A DNA stretch of 64,000 nt, taken from contig JBAKBP010003078.1 of the NCBI GenBank assembly GCA_037953745.1, positions 1-64,000 of the forward strand, written 5' to 3'. The notes below the pieces were generated by a model. That model was not told where the DNA came from. It made no database searches and saw nothing but the letters and a program-made list of their open reading frames with translations. Shown in pieces: positions 31,411 through 41,056 of this stretch. A program made the translations under genes and the position numbers. This DNA comes from Lithodes maja (Eukaryota; Arthropoda; Malacostraca; Decapoda; Lithodidae). Position 1 is the first letter of the stretch; each line of letters begins with the position of its first letter.

Positions 31411-32692
31411 TGTAATGATTATATAATTATATTATATAGGCTACAATATTATATTATATTACTGATATGTAGGCTATATTACTACATTAATATATCTTAT
31501 ACTGGATAGTGATATTGGAAATATTTATACTATCTATCTATCTATATGCCCAGGCCCAATCCCCATTTTGGGGGTAGCCGACTCAAGACAGAGCAAGAAC
31601 AGGGAAAACACAAAAACAACATAAAACAACAAATAAACACAGATAAAAAGCACAAACTCATACACATCCAGGTCACCCAGGAGAAGACCCAGAGACCAGG
31701 GTCACCAAGGTCGCTCCAGCACTCCCCCGGCCCCCGACCACCCGGAGAGGTTCCGATCTCGGCAGGCAGACATGCAGCGGAGCCAAAGCCACAAGCCCTC
31801 CCACCACACTTCCAGGCGCACCCTTCATATTAATCGTCTCCCCGGGCCAGGCGCCTGATGGACTATTATCTAGTCCAACTTGTGCCCGACCCCTTACTCC
31901 AAATGACCACGTGTTCACTCAACTATTCACAAACATTTTCCATTCACTCCTGTCCACCACCACTTCCCCTGCCTGATCTATAGTCATTCCTCTATCATCC
32001 AAAGCTTTTCTTACACAGTCTCTCCATCTCAATGGGGGTCTTCCTGCCCTTCTATCTCCCCTTGTACCTGACTGACATATTCTCTTTGTAAGCCTTTCAT
32101 CTCCCATTCGTTCAACATGACCATACCAGCTCAGCACCATTCTGGCCACTCTGGCTGACAAATGTTCCTGCTGCCCCACTCTCCTACGTATCTCTTCATT
32201 CCTCAATCTGTCTCTACGAGTAACTCCACACATACTCCTCAAGCAGCTCATCTCCATCACATCCAGCCCTCTTTTCTCCTTTTTCTTCAGAGCCCATGTA
32301 TCAGCCCCATACATCACTGTTGGCACAACAATTCCTTGATACAGTGCACTTTTTACTTTCACTCCGAGATTTCTCGTCTTCCACATACTTCCCATTGCTC
32401 CGAAAACCTTCCTTCCTTCACACACTCTTTGTTTTACCTCCATTTCCATACCTCCACTCCTGCTTATCATTCCTCCTAGATATTTAAAACACTCTACTTG
32501 TTCCAATATTTCCCCAGGATGGGGAAATATATTATACATTATGTTTAAAAGACTAGAATTACGGATGTTGAGTTATCTACTATTATTGGAACATGACTGT
32601 TCAGTTTGAATACACCTTCTAGCTCAACTAAGTGTTTGATTGCCATCCTCTCTATATTATGGCTGTATAAGACTCCACTATGAGAAATATTA
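31411..32692 (+). repeat. 3' LTR of Gypsy element 1, split by a LINE fragment
   Basis: LTR pieces 31411-31524 and 32523-32692 rejoin at the 8-bp duplication GGAAATAT. Starts right after the purine tract. Confidence 0.85.
31525..32522 (-). mobile_element. LINE 3' end inserted in the 3' LTR
   Basis: Flanked by GGAAATAT (31517-31524, 32523-32530). On minus, 206 open codons (32539-31919) with CFKYLGGMISRSG, VVPTVMYGADTWAL and RDRLRNEEIRRRVG: the post-RT tail common to several LINE lineages (RTE-like in feel). A UTR and a (TAGA)n tail at the low-coordinate end follow. 5'-truncated. Confidence 0.85.
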
Positions 32693-33728
32693 CCTATTAG
32701 CAAGCCCCTTCGAGATATAAGACATTTTTGTCTTGCATTCTTATTGTGTGTTTACAAAGCAATGCGGTAAACCTGACTTTTTGGACCAACAGCGATTTCA
32801 GTAAGTTTTATTTTGTTTTTTTATAATTTTTCCTTCAGTTTATTCACTTACAGTTCAACCTTTTTAAAGTTTGCATACATAGTATGAAGTCTCTATCAAT
32901 ATTTGTCTTTATGTTACAGATAAATACCCCGCCGTTGGGGGGCCACCTTGTCGTGGTGGCGGGGCTCGAATCGGGGTCGCTGTCATCCACTCTTCGGAGC
33001 AAGGATTACAGCGGCGTCGTGGACGAAGTACCCCCCCGTCGTCTTTGGGATAAGCGGAACCTTCCGGTGACGGCGTTTTTCTGGTTCCCGATTTTGACCT
33101 CGCTTTGCGGAGGGTTTCCTCCTCCTTTTTCACTAAATTGTGCCGGCTAGGCTCTAGACGCCTTCCCTCGCTGAGTGGGGAGTTCTGACTCCTACCCGTT
33201 TACAGGGGCGGTGGCAGCTAGCTCACTGCACGTGGGGGTTGGTACCGGGGGCGGCGGCGCGGTCGCCCGTGCTGTCACTCCATGGACCGCCCATCAGTGA
33301 GGCCCGGTCTCGGTTTCCGGGGGTCCGGTCTACCTTCCTGGTGGGTTTCCTGGCTTCTGTCCGGCTGCCCTCCATTACGTACAGATTGGGGATGTTTGCA
33401 ATTCATTTTGCCCTCAGTCCCAGTATAGCGGTTTTGCCTAAGCTAGGCCTCTCTGTACGTAGTGGTGCTATCCCCCCTTGTCTAGGGGGGTAGGGTATGG
33501 GGATGAACCCCCTAGGTCCTGCCCCTGTTTGTGCCGTCGGTGTGGGGGTCGGAGCTTCCTGCCTCGCGACGGGGGGCTCTGTTAGCTCTTCTGGTACGCT
33601 CTTTATTTTTGCTTTGTTTCTGTTTTTCTTTTCTTTTTCTTTCTTTTTCTTCCCCTTGGTTAGTTTTTCTTTCCTTTTTCGTTTTCCGACAAACCGAAAT
33701 TAGAATAGTAAAAACAACTTGGGTCATC

Positions 33729-35942
33729 ATGGTCCGTCCATCCAACCCCACTACCCCGGACCAAGCTAAGGCGCACCCTGTCCCCGTCCCACGCGATCTC
33801 ACGGACTCTCCACCTGACCTTTCTCAACTCTCTGGGGCTTCCGCCCTAGACGCATCCGTACCTACTCGTACCGTACCGGCTCAAACCTCTGACTCTCTCC
33901 TCATTGACCGCTCTCCGGCGCCTTCCTCGGCTTCGGCTTTGGTCGACATGGAGTGTGTCACCTCTCTTTCCGATTCTTCATTAGTTCAGCCTGCTCTTTC
34001 TTCTCAAGCTTCCTCTTCCATATCCCTCCCCGCTCCGCCAGTTCCGCCCTCTTCTCTTCCGTCGTTTGCTATCCCTTCTACTGCATCTGCCACTCTTCCT
34101 TCCTCCATTGCTTCCTCATCTCACATCGTCACTTTCGAACCATATTCTCCTTCTTTTTCTTCTTCTTCAGTTCCTTCGCCTTCGGTTCCATCTACTTCAG
34201 TTTCTTCTTCTGCTCGCCCTCGTTCTTCTATTCTTCCTCTCTCCGATCTCTTTGCCCCTGCCGATTTTGTTAAATTCTTTTCTATCCCCGCCTCAGCCCC
34301 TCTTGCCGGAGATGACCTTCTGTTCCACCTCAGTCTCCTTCAGAGGGTGGGCAAGGATGTCACTTTCCACTCTCGTCATGATCATTCCCGTCTAGTTACA
34401 GTGCAAACCGAGAGTCAGGCTGCTGCTATGGCGGCCTTTGCAGATCCCAACGGTACTCCCATCCCTGCTTTTAAAGACCAAAGAATGAACTCGTGCACAG
34501 GTACTGTCCTGATCCCTTCTTATATCCAACTCGGTGATCGGGACTTCAAAGATTGTGCCGACCTTATTGGGAAGGCCGTTGTTGCTCAAGACCATGTTGT
34601 AATTAATATTGTCTGTTACACCATCCAACCTCGCCACAATCGCCGCTATCCCTCTAATATTGCTAAAATAACGTTCGATGGTCATATTCTCCCTTCTCAC
34701 GTTATTGTCGGTGGTACTCGCATCGACGTCTTAGAATCCCTTCCCCGCCCTCAGCAGTGCAGGGGTTGCTGGCGTTTTGGCCATCCCATGAAATACTGTC
34801 GCTCTCTCAACCCCGACTATCCTACATGCCCGTACTGTGCGCAACCTGGCCATATTGCTGATGCATGCCCGTCTCCGACCCCCTGCTGCCTCAACTGTAA
34901 AGCCTCCCATCCTGCCTATTCCCATGATTGCCCCGTTTACAAATTTGAATCTGAGGTTACAATTCTTAAAGCAAAACAAGGCCTTACTCACTCTGCTGCC
35001 CGTAAGGAAGCTCTTCGCCTGGGCTTCTCACCTCGTCCGATTTCTGCACTTCTCTCTCACCCTCCCGTCTCTTCTTCCACTCCCTCCGTTCCGCTTCCCT
35101 TGTCCTCGTCCTCCTCTTCCTCTCCTTCCTCTGTTCCGCTCTCTATCCCTTCTTCCCTTCCTTCTACGCCTTCGGTTTCTTCTGTCTCCACTCCTCCTCT
35201 TACTGTCTCTTCGTCTTCTATCCCTTTGTCTAACTCTTTCTCTGTGCTTGTCTCTTCTACTCCTACTTCCGTTTCCTCTCCTCGCCCTCGCCCCTCTTCT
35301 TCTGGTTTGGCTCAACGCCCCACCCGCCAGCGGTCCCATCCCAAGCCTTCCTCTCGTTCTCCTCCTCCCTCGTCTCGTGGTTCCCTTTCCTTCCGGTCTC
35401 CTGTCTCTACCAAACGGATTTCCAAAATTCCTTCCCGTACCTCCCGTTCTCCCTCTCCCCACTCCTCTTCTAAACGCAGGGACTTCCACCGTACTGTCCG
35501 GAGTCCGAGTCCCGGTGAGAAGAAGAAAAAGAGGTTGCCTCCTTCCTCCACCCCTCCTTCCTCCTCCTCTCTATCTCTTTCTTCTTCTTCCTGCCTTCGC
35601 CCTCCCTCTGTCTTAAACATGTCCTTTGAGTCCATTCCCAAGATTCGAGCCTTTCTCGATTCTTCTCGTCCCCCGCCTCTTACCGTTTCAGCTGACATTC
35701 ATCCCGTCCCCTCTACACTGCCCCTTACCCCTCAACCGCCTCCTCCTTCCCCTGTCCCCCCCTCTTCCGTCTCTACCCCTTCCCGACCTTCTTCTCTTCC
35801 TTCTGTCTCTCTTTCGTTCTCTGCCTTTCCCTCCTCTCACTCTGGCCCTCCTCTTTCTTCTTCTCTTTCGCTGTCAAGCCTCCCTATGCCCCCCGGTTTT
35901 CGGTCCTCCCCTCTGCCTCCTTCTCTTCTGTCTCCCCGTTAA
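33729..35942 (+). CDS. LINE 1 ORF1 (Gag-like, CCHC zinc knuckles)
   Basis: 737 codons from ATG 33729 (MVRPSNPTT); the open frame upstream to 33531 is hydrophobic low-complexity and I leave it out. N-terminal Ser/Pro-rich region, a central RNA-binding-like part (DLLFHLSLLQRVG), then three knuckles near residues 344-400: CRGCWRFGHPMKYC, CPYCAQPGHIADAC and CCLNCKASHPAYSHDC. The C-terminal half is extremely Ser/Pro-rich. Intact frame. Confidence 0.88.
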   Translation: MVRPSNPTTPDQAKAHPVPVPRDLTDSPPDLSQLSGASALDASVPTRTVPAQTSDSLLIDRSPAPSSASALVDMECVTSLSDSSLVQPALSSQASSSISLPAPPVPPSSLPSFAIPSTASATLPSSIASSSHIVTFEPYSPSFSSSSVPSPSVPSTSVSSSARPRSSILPLSDLFAPADFVKFFSIPASAPLAGDDLLFHLSLLQRVGKDVTFHSRHDHSRLVTVQTESQAAAMAAFADPNGTPIPAFKDQRMNSCTGTVLIPSYIQLGDRDFKDCADLIGKAVVAQDHVVINIVCYTIQPRHNRRYPSNIAKITFDGHILPSHVIVGGTRIDVLESLPRPQQCRGCWRFGHPMKYCRSLNPDYPTCPYCAQPGHIADACPSPTPCCLNCKASHPAYSHDCPVYKFESEVTILKAKQGLTHSAARKEALRLGFSPRPISALLSHPPVSSSTPSVPLPLSSSSSSSPSSVPLSIPSSLPSTPSVSSVSTPPLTVSSSSIPLSNSFSVLVSSTPTSVSSPRPRPSSSGLAQRPTRQRSHPKPSSRSPPPSSRGSLSFRSPVSTKRISKIPSRTSRSPSPHSSSKRRDFHRTVRSPSPGEKKKKRLPPSSTPPSSSSLSLSSSSCLRPPSVLNMSFESIPKIRAFLDSSRPPPLTVSADIHPVPSTLPLTPQPPPPSPVPPSSVSTPSRPSSLPSVSLSFSAFPSSHSGPPLSSSLSLSSLPMPPGFRSSPLPPSLLSPR

Positions 35943-36327
35943 CCCATCCACCTCTTCATTGTTGTACATAAGTGTGTATTTTTCCCTTTCTCATTATTTG
36001 TCTTTATCTGTCTCCCCGTTCGCCCATCCGACTTTTCATTGTTGTGCATAAGTGTGTATTCTTCCCTTTCTTTTTTTGTTGGCTTTTGCCTCCTTTTAAT
36101 TCTCCACGTTCTCCTCATTCGCCTTTTCTTAGTTGTACATAAGTGTGTGTGTTTTACCTTTATTGTTCTTTGTGTATATTTCTTTCCTTCTATGTGTGTC
36201 CTTCCTCTTTTTCTGTGCGTTCTTATTTTCGGTGGCTTTTGCCTCCTTTTATGGTTTTCTTTTGTCTGTTTTCGTTGTTTTTTCGTCCTTTGTCTCCTCT
36301 TAGTTTCTTTTTTCTTTTTCTTTAATT

Positions 36328-39159
36328 ATGTCCATTTTGCAGTGGAATCTTCGTAGTCTTAATGCTCAAAGGATTGACTTCCGTTTTCTTCTTTCTCTTC
36401 ACTCCCCTAAGGTCGTTTGTCTTCAGGAGACTCGTCTTTTCTCTCCTCCTGTTCCCTTTCCTCATTACTCTTTTTATAGTTCTCCCCACTCTCTCTATGA
36501 TACTTGTCTTCTTATTCATCGTTCTGTCCCTTTTGAAGAGCTGTCCTTTTCTACTCATTTCCCTTGCACCTTTGCTAGAGTCTATCTTGACCGCTGGTTC
36601 ACAGTGGTTTCTGTGTATTTGTCGCCTTCTCTTCCCATCGATTTTACCGAATTCTCCGGGATTTTATCTAAGTTGCCCACTCCATTCTTAGTCCTTGGTG
36701 ATTTTAATGGTCGGCACACCTTGTGGGGTGACAATGTTATTTCGCCCCGGGGTCGTCGGCTTGAACCTTTTCTCTCGGCCCGTAATCTTTTTATCCTTAA
36801 TTCTGGTGCTCCTACTCATTTTGATGCTCGGACTCGTACGTTTTCCTGTATCGATCTTTCCCTGTGTTCCCCTTCCGTTTCCCTTGATTTTCATTGGTCA
36901 GTTCTCGAGAATTCTCACAATTCCGACCATTTTCCCATTCTCCTTTCTCTGACTACCTACTCTCCTACTCCTAACTCCCCTCGTTGGTGCTTCCAGCGGG
37001 CGGACTGGTCTTCTTTCGCTTCCCTTACTGTTCCTTCTTTGCTTCCTCCTCCTTTCTCATCGGTCCGTGTCATGCTCTCGTTTTTTCTGGATCTGGTTTT
37101 CGGTGCTGCTTTGACGTCCGTTCCCCGGACATCTCGCCCTTTCTCGTCTAAATGCGTCCCTTGGTGGTCTCCTGAGTGTTCCAGGGCCCTCCGGGTTAAA
37201 CGGGCGGCTTGGAAGAGTTTTCGCCGTAAGCGTCTCACCCCTGCTTCTCAGGAGTCATTTTTTCTCTTTCGCCGTGCGTCTGCTCTTTTCCGTCGTACTT
37301 CCAAAGCCGCTAAACGCCGGAGTTGGGAGTCCTATGTTTCTTCTCTTACGTCTCGCACTCCTGTCGCTTCGGTTTGGAAACGTATTCGTAAGATCTCTGG
37401 TAAACATCTTCCCTTCCGTGCTCCAGTCCTCCGCATTGATGGTGTTTCTGTGGCAGACTCCGAAACAATTGCTAATCGATTGGGCTCGTACTTTAGCTCA
37501 GTTAGTAGTGGTTCTCACCTCTCTGCTGAGTTTCACTCGCTTAAAGTCGTTGCGGAAAGTACTCCAATTACTTTTAGTCTTTCCTCTGACGAATCCTATA
37601 ATGCTCCTTTTTCCTCATCTGAGTTACGCACCGCTCTCCGTGCCTGTAAGAACACTTCTGAGGGTCCTGATGGTATCCATTATCTCATGCTCAAACATCT
37701 TTCCTCGCAAGCTCTGGTCTTCTTGTTAGCTCTCTATAACAAGATTTGGTCTTCTGGTGTTTTCCCTCCCTCTTGGAGTACTGCCCTGACCATCCCTTTT
37801 CTTAAACCTGGCAAGTCTGGGTTCTCCCCACAGGACTATCGCCCTATTGTCCTTACCAGTTGCCTGTGTAAACTCTTTGAACGTATGATTAACGCTCGTC
37901 TCATGTGGATTCTTGAGTCGCGCCATTTGTTGTCTTCTTCCCAGTTCGGGTTCAGACGTGCTCGTAGTACGCTTGACCCCCTCATTCGCTTGGAATCTTA
38001 TATCAGGACAGCTTTTGCTCGTCGTCAAACTGTCATTGCTGTTTTTTTCGATCTCGAAAAAGCCTATGATTCTACCTGGAAGTACCACATTTTGCGTCAG
38101 CTCCGTTCTTGTGGCATTTACGGTAATCTAGGAGTCTTTATTCAGAATTTTCTTTCTTCTCGGTCCTTTCGTGTCAGAGTCGCTTCCCACTTATCTCGTC
38201 TTTACCCTCAGTTGGAAGGTGTCCCTCAGGGTTGTGTCCTGAGTACCATCCTTTTTCTCATTGCTATCAACGGTATCGTGTCTTCTCTTCCTGTCGGGGT
38301 TCGGTCTTCCTTGTATGTCGACGACTTTGCGATTTACGCAGCCGACTCAGATATTGCTGCTTTACGTCTTCTTATCCAATCCGCTATTCTGGCTGTTTCT
38401 TCATGGGCAACCCACCACGGGTTCCGTTTTTCCACCTCCAAATCCTGCGCGATGTCCTTTACTCGTTGCCATTCTATTCCTCCTCCTCCTCTTACTCTTT
38501 ATGGTACTGCCCTCCCTTATCGTTCCTCTACTACTTTTTTGGGTCTTACTTTTGATTCTCGTCTTAATTGGTCCGCTCATGTTTCTTCTCTCAAGGTTGC
38601 TGCCTTACTCCGCCTCCGCCTTCTTCAGTCCTTGTCCCACCTCACTTGGGGTGCTGATCGAGCACTTCTTCTTCGGCTTCATACGGTTCTTGTCCTCTCT
38701 AAGTTGGATTATGGCTGTCAAGTTTACTCTTCAGCCTCTGATTCTGTTCTCCATGCTCTTGATTCTGTTCATCACTCTGGTCTTCGTCTTGCTCTTGGTG
38801 CTTTTCGTTCCTCTCCTGTTGAAAGCCTCTATGCTGAGTCTGGTTTCCCTTCTCTTTATCGCCGTCGGGCTCTCCTGTCCCTTCGTTCTTACGCTCGCCT
38901 TCAACAATTCCCATCTTCATTTCTTTCCCTTCCCCCTTCGGTCGTTGCTACTTTTTCGTCTCACCCCCGTCTTGGTTCTCCGTTTTCTGTCCGCATGCTC
39001 TCGCTGCTCGCATCGTGCTCTTTCCCTGTTTCTAACGTCCTCCCTTTCCGCTTTGGTCTTTTCCCCCCTGGCTTTTCCCTCGTCCTTCGGTTTGCCCTTC
39101 CATCCTCCCTTGTTCCAAGTCCTCTACTTCTCCCCTCGTTCTTCGGTCTCGTTTCTTAG
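36328..39159 (+). CDS. LINE 1 ORF2: endonuclease and reverse transcriptase
   Basis: 943 codons from ATG 36328. The apurinic-type endonuclease starts immediately (ILQWNLRSLN, VVCLQETRL, VLGDFNGRHTLWG, SDHFPIL). RT includes EGPDGIHYLMLKHL, FFDLEKAYDSTW, GVPQGCVLS and the catalytic YVDD (residues 663-666). The frame ends at a TAG at 39157-39159, where the RNase H domain should continue; it does so in another frame from ~39170. Confidence 0.9.
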   Translation: MSILQWNLRSLNAQRIDFRFLLSLHSPKVVCLQETRLFSPPVPFPHYSFYSSPHSLYDTCLLIHRSVPFEELSFSTHFPCTFARVYLDRWFTVVSVYLSPSLPIDFTEFSGILSKLPTPFLVLGDFNGRHTLWGDNVISPRGRRLEPFLSARNLFILNSGAPTHFDARTRTFSCIDLSLCSPSVSLDFHWSVLENSHNSDHFPILLSLTTYSPTPNSPRWCFQRADWSSFASLTVPSLLPPPFSSVRVMLSFFLDLVFGAALTSVPRTSRPFSSKCVPWWSPECSRALRVKRAAWKSFRRKRLTPASQESFFLFRRASALFRRTSKAAKRRSWESYVSSLTSRTPVASVWKRIRKISGKHLPFRAPVLRIDGVSVADSETIANRLGSYFSSVSSGSHLSAEFHSLKVVAESTPITFSLSSDESYNAPFSSSELRTALRACKNTSEGPDGIHYLMLKHLSSQALVFLLALYNKIWSSGVFPPSWSTALTIPFLKPGKSGFSPQDYRPIVLTSCLCKLFERMINARLMWILESRHLLSSSQFGFRRARSTLDPLIRLESYIRTAFARRQTVIAVFFDLEKAYDSTWKYHILRQLRSCGIYGNLGVFIQNFLSSRSFRVRVASHLSRLYPQLEGVPQGCVLSTILFLIAINGIVSSLPVGVRSSLYVDDFAIYAADSDIAALRLLIQSAILAVSSWATHHGFRFSTSKSCAMSFTRCHSIPPPPLTLYGTALPYRSSTTFLGLTFDSRLNWSAHVSSLKVAALLRLRLLQSLSHLTWGADRALLLRLHTVLVLSKLDYGCQVYSSASDSVLHALDSVHHSGLRLALGAFRSSPVESLYAESGFPSLYRRRALLSLRSYARLQQFPSSFLSLPPSVVATFSSHPRLGSPFSVRMLSLLASCSFPVSNVLPFRFGLFPPGFSLVLRFALPSSLVPSPLLLPSFFGLVS

Positions 39160-39169
39160 ATCACCTCTC

Positions 39170-40021
39170 TCTTCACGCTACAACCACTCCTGTGTTTACT
39201 GATGGCTCCAAGACGTCGGTAGGCGTGGGGTTTGCCGTCCTTTTTCCCACTTGCTCGTATCAATATTCTTTACCTTCCGTTGCCAGTATATTAACTGCTG
39301 AACTTTATGCTATTTTTATTGCCCTCCGTTTTATGTGTTCCTTCCCCTCCTCGTCCTTTACTTTGTTCTCTGATTCTCTCAGTGCTCTACTTATCTTACA
39401 GTCCTCCCCTGCTCTACACCCTTTAGTTCTTTCCATTCAGGAATGGCTTTTCCGCCTTTCCGTCCGCAAAAAGCTTGTACGTTTTTGCTGGGTTCCCAGT
39501 CACGTTGGCGTTTGCGGTAATGAGCGGGTTGATTGCCTTGCTCGTTCTGCTGCCGTGCGGGGTACCCGCTCCTCACTTGCTGTCCCGGCCTCTGATTTCT
39601 TCCCTGCCTTGTCCAGGTTTCTTTGGTCGAGGTGGCAGACTCAGTGGTCCGCTATCTCCGTTAATAAACTTCGTTCTGTCAAACCGTCCGTTCTGGGTGG
39701 TCTGATCCCTCCCACCGTAATCGCCGATGGGAGACGGCTTTGGCCCGTCTCCGCATTGGCCACACCAGACTTACCCATTCGTTTTTAATGTCCCGTTCTC
39801 CTCCGACTCTTTGCTCGCGCTGTACCGTTCAGCTTTCTGTCTCCCATATTTTCCTCGATTGCCCCTTATTTTCCGTTGCCCGCACGCGCGTTTCTTCCCT
39901 TTTCTGGCTTTCCCTCCGCCGGCCGCCATGTCTTGCAGATTTTCTTTCTGAATCTCCCTCGTTTTCTATCTCCCGTATTATGTCCTTCCTTCATCATGTT
40001 CGAGTTCTCGATGATATTTAG
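39170..40021 (+). pseudogene. LINE 1 ORF2 tail: RNase H and CCHC, frameshifted
   Basis: RNase H in frame 3: VFTDGSKTSVGVGFAV, LTAELYAIFIALRF, LFSDSLSALL, WVPSHVGVCGNERVD. A second shift near 39700 moves to frame 2, which has ARLRIGHTRLTHSFLM and a zinc motif CSRCTVQLSVSHIFLDC before the stop at 40021. Confidence 0.87.
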
Positions 40022-40149
40022 TTAACTTCCTTCCCGTCTTTACCTATTTCGTGCCATATGGCCTTTGTCGCCTGGTGCGTTGCCTTCATTAATGTAATGT
40101 ACAGATAAATAAATGTCATGAATTTTGTCAAATGTTTTCCTGTGTGGTG

Positions 40150-40830
40150 ACTGTGGAAGCCTGGGAGTAGTAGTAGTAGTAGGAATGCTAGACTACTCGG
40201 CCAGGACAGCTCGGCCCACGGCGAGACAGGCTCGGCCCAGTAAAAACGAGACAGCTCAGCCCCCGTGTTAATTACGAGACAACTCTTAATTAACCTAACC
40301 TAACCTAACCTAACCTACACATGAATCGAGAGAACTAGCCTATGACATAATTATACAATAAACGAACATTTCGCCCACATTACACACACGCCATAAACGG
40401 GAGGCCATGTATGCAGCACCGAATCCTGTCCTCTGCGCATGCGTGAGAATCTTAGGCCCCTTGGCACGATTTTGTTTTCCTTTATACTATTATATTATCT
40501 TAACCTAACTTAACCTAACCTAACCTAACCTAACCTAACCTAACTTAACTTAACCTAACAGTTGAGCCTAAATAACATAATAATAATATTAGGGAAACAG
40601 GCCGCGCATATGCAGAGGACAGGATTTGGTGCTGCATACATGGCCTCACCCATAAACCCTCCACTTAGCTCTCCCCATCCTAATCCTGACTGGTCTCGTC
40701 AAATTGCCCCATAGCAAAACATGGGGCCGAGCTGTCTCAAATAATGGGCCGAGTTGTCTCGCCGTCGTGGCCGAGCTGTCCGAGACGAGTTGTCCCATGG
40801 GCCGAGTCGCCCAGTCACCTAGTAGTAGTA
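40150..40830. mobile_element. Foldback element with internal telomere-like AACCT repeats
   Basis: Outer arms: (TAG)n, then GGCGAGACAGGCTCGGCCC-like text at 40200-40260 against GGGCCGAGTTGTCTCGCC at 40735-40800. Inner arms: GGCCATGTATGCAGCACCGA (40402) against TGGTGCTGCATACATGGCC (40628), ~41 bp with few mismatches. Two runs of (AACCT)n at 40284-40318 and 40502-40556 lie in the interior. Confidence 0.7.
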
Positions 40831-40939
40831 GTAGTATAAGTAGTATTTGGGGCAGGGGGCTAGGAATCCTTCTCCCCTTGTAAAAGTCTCCGGAATGAGT
40901 TGTGTTACCGGACGTACGTCGTGTAAACACGTGAGTTGA

Positions 40940-41056
40940 TGTCAAACAGCGGGGGCGGCAGCCCCCACCCATAATACTAGGATTTGTTAGGTTAGTCTAA
41001 TGTCCTTTCAAAGGGTATAGTAAACACTAGGATATACCCGGTCAGAGGTAGGTGAT
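40940..41056. repeat. Repeat shared with 54160-54298
   Basis: GGGGGCGGCAGCCCCCAC, TATAATACTAGG, GTTAGGTTAG, CTAATGTCCTTTCAAAGGG and TAAACACTAGGATA are present in the same order at both sites. Confidence 0.8.

Larger units (their letters stand above)
26309..32692 (+). mobile_element. Degenerate Ty3/Gypsy LTR retrotransposon (Mag-like), with two nested insertions
   Basis: 5' LTR 26309-~27195 and 3' LTR 31411-~32692 share TGTAATGATTATATAATTAT at the start and ATTATGGCTGTATAAGACTC near the end. Internal order is Gag, PR, RT-RNase H, IN. A purine tract AAAAGGGAAGA precedes the 3' LTR. Possible 5-bp TSD TACCC / TACCT is imperfect. The ORFs are broken by frameshifts, the IN lacks a catalytic Asp, and both LTRs are interrupted, so this is an old inactive copy. 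The Mag-like call rests on general appearance of Gag and RT. Confidence 0.88.
32927..40100 (+). mobile_element. Non-LTR retrotransposon, I superfamily, near full length (LINE 1)
   Basis: Candidate TSD ACAGATAAATA at 32916-32926 and 40101-40111 brackets a GC-rich 5' end (CCCCGCCGTTGGGGGGCC), a ~800-bp 5' UTR, ORF1, a ~385-bp T-rich spacer, ORF2 and a short 3' UTR. ORF1 has CCHC knuckles, ORF2 has endonuclease, RT, RNase H and a CCHC tail, which places it in the I/R1-like group. Two frameshifts in the ORF2 end make it inactive as assembled. The upper TSD overlaps an AATAAA-like element end, so the boundary is probable rather than certain. Confidence 0.87.

Noticed and set aside
34837..35616. 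Long open frames in other phases over LINE 1 ORF1 (also 35028-35489 and 35312-35698 on minus)
   Set aside because: Shadows caused by C/T-rich Ser/Pro codons of ORF1; no domains.
38261..39202. 313-codon frame of Leu/Phe-rich text, looking like a membrane protein
   Set aside because: Shadow of LINE 1 ORF2 in another frame; pyrimidine-rich DNA gives false hydrophobic segments.
40284..40556. A true telomere end
   Set aside because: The AACCT runs are short and internal to an inverted-arm element with long unique sequence on both sides.
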